Origin: Flabesymbios commensalis
Taxonomy: Eukaryota > Annelida > Polychaeta > Terebellida > Flabelligeridae
Direction: 5' to 3'
DNA: 64,000 nt
NCBI GenBank assembly: GCA_964017125.1
Contig: OZ024907.1
Span: forward strand, 23,984,976 to 24,048,975
The position numbers and the translations under genes were made by a program. The notes beneath the pieces were generated by a model that was given only the letters and a program-made list of their open reading frames with translations, was not told where the DNA came from and made no database searches. Positions 33,895 to 45,930 of the stretch are shown piece by piece. How positions within the stretch are numbered: position 1 is the first letter of the stretch; the number at the start of each line of letters is the position of its first letter.

Positions 33895-34147
33895 TTAACC
33901 CTTTTAAGCCTGAATTTTCCATTGTCATCTTCATCCACTAAAAGCCGCGAATTGCTGTCGCAATTCTTGACTTGTAGTTGATTAAGATGATTTGATGTGG
34001 TTTAAAAAATAAAGAGAATTTCCATGTATTGATAAACCAATTTCATGGAATTTTTTGTTCCAAAACCCTTAGTTTTAGGAAAATTAAGTCTGTTTTCGGG
34101 AATGTAATAATGATGCTTTAATGCATCGTGAGGGCTTAAAGGGTTAA
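33895..34147 (+). mobile_element. TTAACCCTTT hairpin MITE, family B, copy 1
   Basis: Both ends are TTAA-bounded (TTTAACCCTTTTAAGCC and GGGCTTAAAGGGTTAA). Near the left end a hairpin centres on GCGAATTGCTGTCGCAATTC. The 150-bp remainder (AATTTCCATG..., CAAAACCCTTAG) matches 38892-39146 in reverse. Confidence 0.8.
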
Positions 34148-34273
34148 AGTGCCAATCGCGTCTATAGCCGTTTTTAGTCTCTCTGTTTGTCCTTCAAAAA
34201 GAATATTTCTAAGAGAAATGAGCATTAAATTTCGAAATTAGCATATATTTTTATTCAAACGTAGACGGTAATA

Positions 34274-34335
34274 ATTTTCACCCACTTAAAGTTGTGGTTC
34301 GCGGTAGCGACACATAACTTAAAGTGGGTAAAAAT
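34274..34335. repeat. Isolated hairpin with the family A/D tip
   Basis: ATTTTCACCCACTTAAAGTT pairs with AACTTAAAGTGGGTAAAAAT; the tip reads GGTTCGCGGTAGCGACAC. It has the same architecture as the long stem of families A and D. Confidence 0.8.
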
Positions 34336-34544
34336 GTAAACTGCTACTATAATGTCCCCATCGGATAATGATTAGCTTGATCAACATCATTTCGCACTTT
34401 AAATTTGTTCAACATCGTATCGGCTCGCTTTCCAGCACGTTTTTTTAAATCGTGCTTGACATCTAAAAGTTTAATTCGGGGTGTTGGACATAATCCAAAA
34501 CTAGTAATTTCATGTTCGATTACAAGTTATCAAGACGAGTATAG

Positions 34545-34742
34545 GCCTAGTCGTGATCGACTAAAGTCTATCCCCGCGCTGTGAGGGTGAAAATATTTAT
34601 ATTGGTCGTAGACCCATAACATATGTAGCCTATTCATATGAATCAGAAAGAGCTAACCAGAACAGTTATCACGATTTCAAAATGAAAAAACCCTTTATTC
34701 TTCATGGCTTAAACAAAAATAATTCAGCGCTTTAAGGGTTAA
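34545..34742 (+). mobile_element. TTAACCCTTT hairpin MITE, family C, decayed copy
   Basis: Shares with the other family C copies the block GTAGACCCATAACATATGTA, the stem base GATCGACTAAAGTCTATCCC and the terminus CAGCGCTTTAAGGGTTAA. The left terminus and one stem arm are degraded. Confidence 0.65.
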
Positions 34743-36056
34743 TGGGTTTATAGAGGAACGTTGTAATTTGAAATTTACTCCATGTCAAATGGTCGAAAAC
34801 TTTTGCACCAGAGAATAATTTTTCATGAAAATCGGTTGAGAATTGACTGAGAAATCGGCGAAAAACGTGACTTCTACTATAATAACTCTTCCAGTTCACG
34901 GGACAAATATACCAGTATGCATTCATAATCAGTCGGTCAGAATAAACCACCCTTAATTTAATTGTATTACAACATGTTGGTCATTAAAACAAGCAAATAT
35001 ATTTTTAAATCTTTTTAATTTAAAAGTTTAGTTTTATTCTTGTAATTGAAGCTAGGTAGAAACAGCGTTAATAAGTCCATATACAGGACAGAAAATAGCA
35101 CGAGATGGTACATAAGTGAAACAAATACAAAGTAAGTACGGTGATGTATTTGGTGTAAAACAATCATACACAAAATTAATAGAATTTTTAAATGTATATT
35201 AGCAAATCAGTAGCTCAACGAGAATGGTGGTGTGATTTTGTACTAAGGAGGAAGTGTAAATAAGTCTTCATATGTTATTTAAACCAAATACAGATTCACA
35301 TTTTTTCTTGTATATTACTGGATTGTAATATTTTATTAATTTATTATCATTTATTATCAATATTATTTGTGTCATCTTGGTCAAATATTTCATTTGTAAA
35401 TGCTATCGATATAAATCATTATTTCTAATCTTGTGAAATGTATAGTCCTACAATGAGAGCTAGATAATATAATTCACGAAAGACAATAAAGCATAACACA
35501 GGTATGGAAAACACGTTTTAATATTATATCTTGGCACAACATAGACATAGTAGACAGCATCTTTGTAGTATGATTTAAATTACAATAGCCGAAACGCAGA
35601 TAATATTTTGACTGCTATGTGAATGCGACCTGTCGATTGTCTTATGGAAACAAATCAGTCTTTTTGGTACCGTATTGTAATACACAATGTTCTTTTGGCT
35701 ATTCATTTTCGTAATTACAAATTAATTAAAGTTTTTAAACAACTCTCTCTTTTCATAATACTCGAAGCACATGGTATACTATATCATTATATACTTCTGG
35801 TCTTTCGAAAGATTGTTGACCCAAATGATTCCTTAAGCCAGCGAAATAATATATGATTATATGTTATAGAGAGATAATAGTTATAAATTATCCTTAACTT
35901 GAAGACCACTTATTCGTCGTCTGTATTACGATTTTCACGTAGATTAACCCCCTAAGTACATGGATAAACAAACCGATGCGACTCATAGTCTTACCACAGT
36001 ATTCAGAGGGTTAATCTAAATCCTAAGCCGTTAAAACAACTACGACCCTTTGCCAT
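34743..36056. other. No gene seen
   Basis: A+T-rich sequence between hairpin elements; no exon, RNA gene or named repeat was recognised. Confidence 0.45.
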
Positions 36057-36166
36057 CCCAGTAAGCACAAAACATTTGTATAACATTTAAACAACGGTGG
36101 CCCAACATTTTCGACGTTGGTCCAGCATTGTATAAATGTTATGCAAATGTTTTGTGTTTACATGGA
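36057..36166. repeat. CCCAGTAAACACAAAAC foldback MITE, copy 3
   Basis: CCCAGTAAGCACAAAACATT...TGTTTTGTGTTTACATGG, with the core CCCAACATTTTCGACGTTGG. Slightly degraded at its right end. Confidence 0.9.
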
Positions 36167-36419
36167 TGGTAACTGTCACAATCAGTCAACAGGACAGTCG
36201 TACTTCCCAGTCGTCATAATATAAACCAGCAGAAGAAGTAAGCTGACTTAGTCGCTACCACATAAGCAATACAAGACTGACACCTACAAGTCGCAGGTCA
36301 AACCTGCGCGATGAACTTTGTATTTATAACACACTGCATGATCGCGTTAATTGTTGCTTAATACTGTTGATCTCGCGTATACGTGTAATATCACAGAGAG
36401 TTTGATAGACATATACATT

Positions 36420-36506
36420 ATTATCGTCACCTTGGTAATGAAAGGGTGTAACTCCCACCCTGTGAAGTGGCAGATATACCCTTTGATTCCAAGGGGATGT
36501 TATTAT
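36420..36506. repeat. CGTCCCCTTGG hairpin element, copy 2
   Basis: TTATCGTCACCTTGGTAATG pairs with the complement ending GATTCCAAGGGGATGTTA; inner arms AAAGGGTGTA and ATACCCTTT. More diverged than the copies at 10517 and 59026. Confidence 0.75.
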
Positions 36507-37104
36507 TTTGTTTACCTGCGATCAATCGTGTGTCACACAGGGGAACCTAGTACTATAAATCAACAAAATACTTATATCAAGTAATCACAAAATAGGATGT
36601 ATTTTTTTAAAAGAATAAGAAATAAGAAGTTATGTACAAACCCGATGAGAATCCATATACATGTCATTTATTTTTTATTTTTGAGAGAAATAATGATGTT
36701 TAAAGTTTTAAACTAAGCAATAATTATAAACAAAAATTGTTCTCCAGATTATAATACCCCATTTTAGTAGTTGATTTCTCAGATATAAAGTGTTATGCTT
36801 GGCTTGCTACTTTAAATGTACCGGGTATTATCTGTGGATATGGAAGAGAAGTAATATCATAGATAATACTGAAAAAACGAGTCAATACAGTTTGTCACTC
36901 ATATTCAATGCCCCGTGAATATGAGTACCTCCTTCACACCTGCCTAATCAATCAAATTACAATGCCGACCCTCACTAGACTCAAATATCTCTATTTGATT
37001 TTCATGCCCATCCATTGCTGATGAAGATGACAATAACCGGATATTTGAATAATTAGGTTGAACAATGCCATGCTATTCATATGACAGGACACAAACGGTT
37101 GGTC

Positions 37105-37212
37105 CCCAGCAATCACAAAACATTTGTATAACATTTGTACAACGTCGGCCCAACGTCTTCGACGCTGGTCCGACATTGTACAAATGTTATACAAATGTTT
37201 TGTGTTTGCTTG
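37105..37212. repeat. CCCAGTAAACACAAAAC foldback MITE, copy 4
   Basis: Nearly perfect palindrome about 95 bp past the stop codon of ODF3-like gene B. The core is GGCCCAACGTCTTCGACGCT. It may lie inside the 3'UTR of that gene. Confidence 0.92.
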
Positions 37213-37305
37213 GTCATACCACAGGGCAGTGACTGACAGTGAATATGTAACAAGTGTTTATGTCCGTAGATCTGATGGAGGAATGATATTATGCCACGGG
37301 AGTGT

Positions 37306-40073
37306 TCAGCACGAGTCGGCGACGATGAGGGGGGCTGTGTATGCAGAATGTCGGATACCAAAGCTGAATTGTGGAGCTTGTCTCTTGGTGACGTAAACCT
37401 ACAAAAAATAAGAAAGGGTTTTACAATTAATTGATCAACAATTGTTCTGAATATTAAGAAACAATATCATACATCAGACAATATATTATTAAGTTAGTTT
37501 ATTTTGTTACAGGTGAACATGTAATTTGATAGAAATAAATTAATCGTCGCTTCATAGCAATGTCACATAAGATGACCAATGACCCCTTTTAAGTTTAAAA
37601 CTCGATCCCCCGTAAACACGAGACGTTAACTCAGTCCTAAACTAATGTTGGATCATCGTCTGCGACGACTGCCTAACATTAACCAACATTGTGCCAACGT
37701 TTTGTGTTTACTGGGGATCATCTTTCAGCCACTTCTAATAACCACTGTCACATTCAATGTGACACTACATGCTTGTGAGCCTGCATGGGCTTGGATGATG
37801 GGAGGTGTGAAAGCCCTTGGAAATATAGTTCACCTTACACACGCTCACATTATTGCGTATTAGTGGTAAAAATACATGTCAAAATTTAATCTTGAGATTT
37901 ACTGAGAATATATGTTGTTTCCTAATTAGAATAAATGGTAGCTTTTTACGTGAAAACCCCAGGGACTTGCACCATATCCACAATATTTAGGGCCATGGCG
38001 TTATAATAATGGTCTTTATGTACAAAGTTACATTTTGTTTTCACTGTTATCAGTTTGGTGCAATAATTAATAAAGTATTGATAGTATAGTATACTGACTC
38101 TTTCTGGAGAATGTGCGCCTGGTCCAGGTTTTCTCGTGCCGTCTCCGGGTAAGTTATTTCTGGCTGTCAGACTGTAGCCTGGAGATTTACGTTTGTACAT
38201 ACTGGGATCTGTGGTGTTGTAATTTCCTGGGCCTGGAGACTGCAACAAAATATAAAAATATGCTAAATAATTAAATAATTGAATTATGTTGATAGTAGCT
38301 TGTATTTGTATTGTTGCAATACACAGGACAGTGCAAAGAAAATTGCATGATATCGCCTTACTGTCAGATCAATATACTGCAATACGTGTATACAGAGTTG
38401 ACGAATTATTCACGATTTTATATTGATCAATGATTTTAATGAAAACCAGTTTTTTGTGGCGAAATGTATTAATTATATTAATTTATATACTAATTGAAAA
38501 TGTCTTGCAGGCTTACAGCAATGTAAGATTCGCAATACAACCTGACCTTCCCATACATTCTATAGATGTTTGCCTACAGGTGTGGACATGCTATTGTATG
38601 CAATGTGCTATAAAATAGCTATCATAAATCATACAATAAATATCTGTCTATATATAAATTCATTCTATTCTAGCATATATTCATTGGGCGGCGCTTGGCT
38701 TTCTTCGTGTCCACGATAGCGACCATTGGTGTTAGTGGAGGTCCCCAGATCAAAACTATACTTTCTATACTTTGTCATGAATTGTGTATATTGTTGTTTT
38801 TATCAAAGGCGGCGAATGTTTATTTGTTATAATGCTACTGTGTAAAGCCAGAAGGCAGTAACTGAAGTTTGGCTTTGCAGAGTACAATGGACAACCCTTT
38901 AAGCCCTCACGATGCATTATAGAGCATCATTTTGCATCCCTGAGAACAGACTTGATTTTCCTACAACCTGTGGTTTTAAAACAAAAATTTCCATGAAACT
39001 GGCTGACCAAACTGGCTTACAATTCTCTTCAATTTGTAAACCACATCAAATCATCTTCATCCACTACAAGTCGAGAATTGCGGCAGCAATTCGCGGCTTG
39101 TTGTAGATGAGGATGACAATGGTAAATTCAGGCTTGAAAGAGTTCATAAATATCTAAATAAATACATAAATAACTATACATACCCCAGCTAAATCTTGGC
39201 AGAAGCTTCCCACTTTATTTCTGCCTGTCATGCTGAAGCAAGGCGCCTGGCGTTTAGAGCTGTTGACAGTTTTTCCTAACATGCCGTCCAATTTGTAGGA
39301 GTTTGGTCCTGAAGAAACGATAACAACAATATATTAGGTATTGTCTGCTAAGTATTCATTTATTTTAAAGCAAGAACTTCTGATGTTTTTTTTTCAAATT
39401 AAACAAAGCAAAGAGTTTCAATCTGGCTAATTGTAGGCCTAATGCATACATGATGAGCATTTAATCAATTTGAAAGCCAAATTGTTTTACTATATACGTA
39501 CACTGCTAATTACTATCTAAATGAAAAGTTTACCGAAAGACAACTTTGGATAATGTATTTATTTAGCTCCAGGACTCTGGCTATGCCTACTGTGGATCAG
39601 TTCCCCTTACCTGGCCCTTGGTCACTCTTCCTGTTTCTTGTCCTGCCGCCAAATGTGTAGGCAGGAGCCCTGTATTGTGCACTGGGTCCACTGTGTTGAG
39701 GTGAGTATGCTCCCGGGCCGGGACTTTTGGCGGATTTGAAGTCGTTTGGTCTGCTGTAGAGGGAATAGTGTGGTGTACCATCGGCTCCGTCACGGTAGAT
39801 CTTAGCTTCAGGGCGGTAGCATGGTCCAGGACTACAATCATCACGAAGGCGTCCATGGCGCACTCCAAAAGGGTAAGCTGGCCCTTTGTAATGGACGCTC
39901 CTGGGATCGTGTTGTGGCTGACCTATCAGACCTGGCAGGCCGTAGCAGGGACCGGGACTTTTGAACATAGCAGCCACTGCTCCACGAGGTCTTGTGTACT
40001 TATAGTCATTGGGGAACTCCTCTTGCTGCTGTTGCTGATGCTGCTGCCCCCTTGCTGAGTTTTTTGCAGACAT
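37306..40073 (-). CDS. ODF3-like: ODF3/SHIPPO1 (CIMAP1)-like protein, gene B
   Basis: Four coding exons on the minus strand: 40073-39611 (154 codons plus 1 nt, donor CCAG|GTAAGG), 39308-39184 (donor GGG|GTATGT, phase 0), 38239-38099 (47 codons, donor AGA|GTCAGT) and 37398-37306 (30 codons plus TGA). The phases join exactly to give 273 aa. The N-terminus has a Gln-rich extension absent from gene A (QQHQQQQQEE). It is followed by RPRGAVAAMFKSPGPCY, DDCSPGPCYRPEAK, KSPGPGAYSPQHSG, the split QGPG, SPGPGNYNTTD, RKPGPGAHSPER and the C-terminal FSFGIRHSAYTAPLI. The family role is in sperm-tail fibres or ciliary microtubules. The start ATG has A at -3; a plausible 5'UTR acceptor (TTCTGTGTTGCAG) lies about 47 bp upstream. 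Intron positions differ from gene A: gene B lacks gene A's first intron and has an extra one before SPGPGNYN. Confidence 0.94.
37607..37716. repeat. Foldback element with GGCCCAACGTC-type core
   Basis: In the last intron of ODF3-like gene B. The outer arms CCCCCGTAAACACGAGACGT and GTTTTGTGTTTACTGGGG match the CCCAGTAAACACAAAAC family, but the inner arms read ACTAATGTTGGATCATCGTC, so it is a different member of the same class. Confidence 0.75.
38892..39146 (-). mobile_element. TTAACCCTTT hairpin MITE, family B, copy 2
   Basis: Reverse copy of 33895-34147. CAACCCTTTAAGCCCTCACG at the left, hairpin CACTACAAGTCGAGAATTGC/GCAATTCGCGGCTTGTTGTA at the right. It lies in the intron after exon 2 of ODF3-like gene B and starts 36 bases from that exon's donor (GT at 39183-39182). 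Confidence 0.8.
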
Positions 40074-40642
40074 TTTGCTATTTTGGGAGATGGCACCTCT
40101 TCAATCACAAATTCTACTCCTGCAACACAGAATAAATAATTCATTGAATGCTTCACGAAAATAACAATACATCACAGCAAACACGTGTTTTTAGGCGATG
40201 CTGCTCAATATTGGGCCAGCGTCGCATGTTGGGATGTTGGGATGCTGCTCATCGAAAGCACGTATAATTCTGTCACTATAGTATCAGCATTTTGCAGCCG
40301 AAAACTATGAATCAAGTATAAGGCTCGCAGAGTCCCTGTATGTAACTAAGAAAACCAACTTCCCCGTACGCTTGTGATTTCAGATTTTTTTTATCAAATC
40401 TTCTCATGATCTTTGGAATACAATGTTTAAATTGACATGTATTCATTGTGTACTAAAATTTGTGTATTCAAGGCAGAGCTGCCAGATAACAGATCATTTA
40501 GCAGAATAAAGGCATCTTTCCAAGAATGTAAAACAACAAGGCAATATTTTTTTAGAAAATTTTAAAGACAATTTCCCATTGTGTAATTAGTTATTGTAAA
40601 TGAATGAATGGGATTTCAGGCCACATATTTTATACACATATG

Positions 40643-40782
40643 TGCTAAACTGGGCCAGGAGAACCCACTGATGATGGTGAGATGAATGAGATGACACTGC
40701 CCTCCAGACACAGGATTCGAAATGGTGGTCCGATACCGATCACGCATGCTATCCCTAGGTCACAGAGGCTTCCCACAATACT
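40643..40782 (-). mobile_element. tRNA-derived SINE, monomer copy
   Basis: Matches the second tRNA-like unit and body of the SINE at 25811-26119: CTGGGCCAGGAGAACC, GGACAGTGTCATCTC-type block, B box TTCGAATCC, and the start GGGAAGCCTCTGTGACC at its 5' (right) end. The first tRNA-like unit is absent. Confidence 0.85.
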
Positions 40783-42032
40783 GAATCTTTAGTCGCGCTG
40801 AAAAAAAGAGGGATTATGTTACAAAATTGTCCTAGTTTTCAGGCATTTATGCCGTCGCGGGTAATCAACACCTCTCTCATTCCCACTGAACATGTAGCGT
40901 TGAGAAAATGTCGGTTTATAGTCGGCCCATCGTCTGCGGCGCTGTCCCATCCTTAAACCAGCCTTGGTTCAGCTTCTCGTGCTTACTGGCTTATGCATGG
41001 CGTAACACCCCGTAATATCATGGTGCTGTATTGTAGTTGAGGATAATGAGTTACGGAGCATGGACTTTGGTCATCACCTCTGTGAAGTACCGAGTGTGCT
41101 GACAGATCGATAGACCAAGAGTATATCACTTCAATTTTACACTGCAAACTTAAGTACCACATGCAATATACGACATATAACCTTCTGGGGTGCTAGATAT
41201 TTAATATCATATATTAGAGGTTTATATGCATAAATGTTACTAGTTTAATTAATGTATCTGTAACAGATAGCTTTTTAAATTGTAAGATATTATATTGATG
41301 TACATCACACACAATAGACACTCTTCACGCTTAAGGTTGACTTATAGCCTTCTCGTAGATATTTTCTAGTACCTGAGACGTCATTATATACTACAGGAGG
41401 GGTACTTTACAGAAACGTCAATTGCTCCATTACCACTCTACCTAAATGTCCATATAGGCTTCACTCTTCCTTACCTGGGAGATTATGGAGGACCGCAGAA
41501 AATGTTTGAGTGGATGTTGAAGGGGTTTACGGTGTCAGAGATGATAATTACGATTATATAGTAATTTTTACCGTACAAGAAAGAGCACTATTTCAAAATA
41601 GGTTTTGCGTTTTATGTCAAAATAATTTCTTGACAGAGAAACTTTTTTTTGTAGTTATTATATGCCTGCACTGGTATTGTTTTGTGAGAAAACAACAAAT
41701 CACTAATTAACTAAAAAAGTATGTGACGTGAACAACAAGGCCAGGGTGATCAATAAAAACCTCAAGTCGCTTATATGGTACACAGGTCGTATCGATTAAA
41801 TTTAAGAGTATTTTACAGCCGCCGCCGGCGGGGTAGTTTGTTTGCTCTTGCAGGGTTGTGTTAATCGCTCCAGTGGATTTGTTTATTTGTCAGGATCTCG
41901 ATCCTTGACGACCACTCAATAAAAGTGGTACAGGTCGCTAGGGGGTATTGATCAGATGTGGGGTCCTCAATCAATACCATCACACTGGGCTGTCAGCTAT
42001 ACTAACAACCTCCTCAGGAAAATCGCGTTGGC

Positions 42033-42262
42033 CTTACATCGGTTTAAAGTTGGGCCACCGTCTTCGCCGGTGGCCCAACATTAAGCCGACATGGCATCAA
42101 CTTTCAGTGTTTACCGGCTTAAGTCGTGTGAGGTCTACGTAAGATCAAATCCAGATAATCTCACACCTACAAGACACTACCCTAATGCTGATCTAATGTT
42201 GGGCCACCGTCCGCGACGTTTGACCAACATTAATCCAGAGCAGGATTAACATCTGGTGTCTG
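42033..42262. repeat. Two neighbouring GGCCCAACGTC-core foldbacks
   Basis: CGGTTTAAAGTTGGGCCACCGTC... with CGCCGGTGGCCCAACATTAA at 42040-42095, and CTAATGTTGGGCCACCGTCC with GACGTTTGACCAACATTAAT at 42192-42238. They share the core but not the outer arms. Confidence 0.65.
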
Positions 42263-42960
42263 CTGGGTATGAACCTATTGTTATCAGATTATGGGAGAGA
42301 TCTTAATCCTATGGCTATGTATGTTAATTATTATTATATTGTACAGTGCAATGGGCTCGTATTTCCTTCCGACATCATTATGATAACCCCACAACATTGC
42401 TCATTTATAAGCCCCGATTAAAAAATTGGGATTTATTTAAATAATACGTACAATTATTCACCTATTTATATATACTCTCTTGTCAGAACTAGATGCCAAA
42501 TATTAAGGATTATTCGTGTTTTCTGGTACTTAAGCATGCTAGTCAGACTAAGTAAAGTATTTAACCCGAACTAGAAGAGTTCTTCAGCTCTTATCAAAGA
42601 GTAATTGGATTATTACTGATAATTTGACTGATAACTTTGGTGATAAAGAAGACTCATATCATGAACATAAGAGCACAAGCTGGATATGTCATAATGATTA
42701 TCTTATGCCATATCTTACGCCGTGCTTATCATGCTTATGCCATTAGGCAAATAGTTATTGTTCTAATACGCCATAATTATATGCCCACCTGTTTTCATAT
42801 GGTTTTCATATGTTTTGTATGATTTTCATATTTCAAAAAATATAACTTAAGTGTTCAATGTCAATTTTTTTACGTGCTTTACATAATCATGTTCTAATAA
42901 TTGAGATAAAACATAACGACTCTTCGTAATGTGCTGTAGCCTATATAATAGCAACATCTT

Positions 42961-44587
42961 AACAAGTACCGTCGCTCTTACAGTGTGGTATTTTTAAAAG
43001 TATATTTGATAACAGTTCGCTGACAGGGATTGAGAATTACACACACGATGGATTATGATTTAATTATCTTGTTATTGGTGGGAAATTAGGTATCATTATA
43101 GCCATATATAAAGACAGCCATTTGTTAAACATAGAGTTTTTATTTATTGTTTTGTAATTATGCATCATTTTCAACACTATGCCAACTACGTTATGTTAAG
43201 TTAACAAACCATAACAATTTGAATGGTGTTCAGTCACTATAATTAACACTATTCATTTTAGTAAAGATTGTATTTGTATACAATTAACGCCACAATTGTT
43301 AACATAACACAGCGCCTGGTGCAATGTGCATGTCACTGCATGTCATTAATATTGAAATAGTTTGAATGAACATAAGTCACTTATACTTGATTATGTTCTC
43401 CAGTCAATGTAACGTATTGGAATTTAATATGTGTAAAATATATGTATATATCAACAATGTGATGAAATGCGCTACCTTTTTTGTCAGTGTGCCTTTATAA
43501 CAAAGCATATTGTAATTGTGGTCATGAAGGGACAGAAGGGGATTCAGTGTCACTGACAAATAAAGTCAGATAAGTTAAGCATTGCCTGATAAACCTTCTG
43601 AGAAGATTAAGTGATAAAGTAGGACAGAACCCCAAATAAATTTGAGATTCAAGCCAAAAGGCTAATGGTTATAATATACAGAAAAACTGCTAAATTGATT
43701 TAAATATGTACAATCCGTACAAGGGAATCATTTATATACGTTCATAACAATAACCAATTTAATGATATCGTTTTTTTTCAATATTCAAGCGTAAAATTAA
43801 AACAAATCCATAGCTTTCCATGCTCAATGTCACCATGGCTACCACGATGTCATATCCGGCGGCAAAGACGACCAGGTCATGTAGACTATCGAAAATATCC
43901 CGTGACTTAACTTTACATGCAGATATTATCTGTCGAGGAATACATTTTATAATAAATGATTAATTTACCTTAATGGCTGCTGTTGTTGAGTCGCCGTGAG
44001 TAATGTGTCCCAGTGTGGTGAAGCAGTGAGTTTTGTAGTGAGTGGTTGCTCACTGTACCTGCTTTCTATGTCTGGTTATGAGCGGGTGTGGTGTCCAGCT
44101 ATCACCACCTTCTCCTGTAAACACAGCGTCTCCAAGCGACAACCCCCCCCCCCCTCTGCTCCACACCAACCGCCATGATCCTTAATCCAGAACTACAACG
44201 AGGCGCGCACGCCAACCGCATATCCGGTTCAATATGATCCGGCTAGGCACATAGTCTGTAGATTCTCATCCAGGTGTTGTTATGAAAATATTAATTATTC
44301 ACGTTTCGCGTGAGTGACTTCCATTAAATTTTGCCCAAAACGTATAAACCGGGTGATGTATAGCCTGCTACACACGCTAGGTATTGATTACATCAATTAT
44401 TATTTTATTGCAATATGACGCAATTCTTTGGCACACGGGATAGTTGAATTCTCTAGACATCAAATAAAATTCCATTTTATAATACTGTGGTAGAATACTT
44501 TACATACATATACCTACAGATAGACTTATCAGACTGGTTATCATAATGACTATGAAAAAACCCCACAACATAACCCAAAAACATTAT
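42961..44587. other. No confirmed gene; G+C-rich patch at 43800-44240
   Basis: Mostly A+T-rich, with a conspicuously G+C-richer patch that includes a 13-base C run at 44144-44156. A protein-like minus-strand frame (SRDIFDSLHDLVVFAAGYD) spans 43929-43834 between a possible acceptor and donor; unproven and discussed as a finding. Confidence 0.4.
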
Positions 44588-44645
44588 TAAGTTCAAGTTC
44601 AAGTATTTATTATTTAAGCCCCACAGGCAGAAATACAATTAAGGA
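44588..44645 (-). mobile_element. LINE 3' end fragment with ACTTGA tail
   Basis: On the minus strand it reads TTGTATTTCTGCCTGTGGGG, then CTTAAATAATAAATACTTGA followed by a second ACTTGA unit. A polyadenylation-like AATAAA with a short hexamer tail is typical of the 3' ends of CR1/L2-type LINEs (family knowledge); the rest of the element is missing. Confidence 0.55.
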
Positions 44646-44956
44646 ACATAACAGTGAATCAGTATATTATACCAACCAAATATATGTATATTTTGTACCT
44701 CTTTTTGATAATGATATTAAATGTATAATACATTATACATATAATGTGGTTTTGTCGCATCATCATTTTTTGTCATGATTACATTACCACATTATTCTCC
44801 ATGAACAGTATTTACCACGAAGCTCTTGTTTGTTCAAAACAATGTAACTAATTGTAGCCAGATTATGTAGCGAGATATGAGCAACTATAGTTAACTTATA
44901 AGCATGGCACGTCCCTACGCTAGTATTAACCCTTATTATCATGTCAGTACTGATAT

Positions 44957-45200
44957 TTAACCCTTAAAATGCCGATTTTTTTTTAACATTAGAGGCCAAA
45001 GGGTTTTTTCAATTTGAAATTATCATAACTGTCTCAGTCAGCTCTTCCCGATTCATTTGAATACCTATGTTATGGGTCTACGGCCATTACAAATTTTCTT
45101 CACTCTCACAATGCGGGGATCGACTTTAGTCGTCAGAATCTGACGTTTGTAGACGTCAGATTCTGACGACTAAAGTCGATCCCCGCACTGCAAGGCTTAA
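44957..45200 (-). mobile_element. TTAACCCTTT hairpin MITE, family C, with extended stem
   Basis: TTAACCCTTAAAATGCCG at the left; the block ACCTATGTTATGGGTCTACG; a long stem at about 45112-45190, GCGGGGATCGACTTTAGTCG/CGACTAAAGTCGATCCCCGC, with a second inner palindrome AGAATCTGACG. Other family C copies: 34545-34742, 52959-53174, 56869-57122. Confidence 0.8.
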
Positions 45201-45308
45201 GCAATAAACACAGGCCGCTGTCCTAATGTTGGTTTCATGTTGACCCACCGTCTTCGACGCTGGTCCAACATGAAACCAACCTTATCCCAAAGGCTTGTGT
45301 TTGCTGGG
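45200..45308. repeat. Foldback element with GGCCCAACGTC-type core
   Basis: The outer ends AATAAACACAGGCCG...GGCTTGTGTTTGCTGGG are followed by inner arms TTGGTTTCATGTTGACCCAC and GGTCCAACATGAAACCAAC around CGTCTTCGACG. Confidence 0.75.
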
Positions 45309-45367
45309 AATACTACTTTAATCTCACACTGTGGTTGGCAGAATGTGGCTATAATGATTGAGCTGTG

Positions 45368-45775
45368 TGAAGATTGAGAATGGCTATAATATGTTGTGTA
45401 AAGTTAGGGAATGGCTATAATATGTTGTGTGAAGATAGAGAATGGCTATTATATGCTGTAGGGTGGCTACAATATGCTGTGGTGGACAGAGGGTGGCTAT
45501 ATTATGCTGTGGAGGGCAGAGGGTGGTTATAATATGCTGTTGAGGAAAGAGGTTGACTATCATATGCTGTGGTGGACTGAGGGTGACTATCATATGCTGT
45601 GGAGAACAGAGGGTGACTATAAAATGCTGTGGAGGGCAGAGGGTGGTTATAATATGCTGTTGAGGAAAGAGGGTGGCTATAATATGCTGTGGTGGACTGA
45701 GGGTGACTATCATATGCTGTGGAAGACAGAGGGTGGCTATATTATGCTGTGAGAGACAGAGGGTGGCTATCATGT
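45368..45775. repeat. 30-bp minisatellite
   Basis: Units such as ATGCTGTGGTGGACTGAGGG plus TGACTATCAT repeat about ten times from 45470, preceded by diverged units (AGATTGAGAATGGCTATAAT). Long open frames on both strands follow from the 30-base period and are not taken as genes. Confidence 0.9.
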
Positions 45776-45930
45776 TAGCCAGGTGAACTGTGATCCCTTA
45801 CTTGTATGTGACACCAATTGTTATAACGGAGACCAGACTTACAGTACTGACAGCGGATTAACCACTTCTCTGCTGAAAGATACTTGATGTAAAAAACTTA
45901 TAACCTCATCATCTTTGTTTAATGGTACTT

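Larger units (their letters stand above)
40157..42960. other. 5' flank of gene B, repeat debris, no gene seen
   Basis: Contains a SINE fragment (40643-40782) and degenerate GGCCCAACGTC-core foldbacks at about 40905-40985, 42033-42105 and 42184-42262. Otherwise A+T-rich, with no exon recognised. Confidence 0.5.

Noticed and set aside
45384-45773. 129-codon minus frame and 92-codon plus frame
   Set aside because: Both are products of the 30-bp minisatellite and overlap each other on opposite strands.
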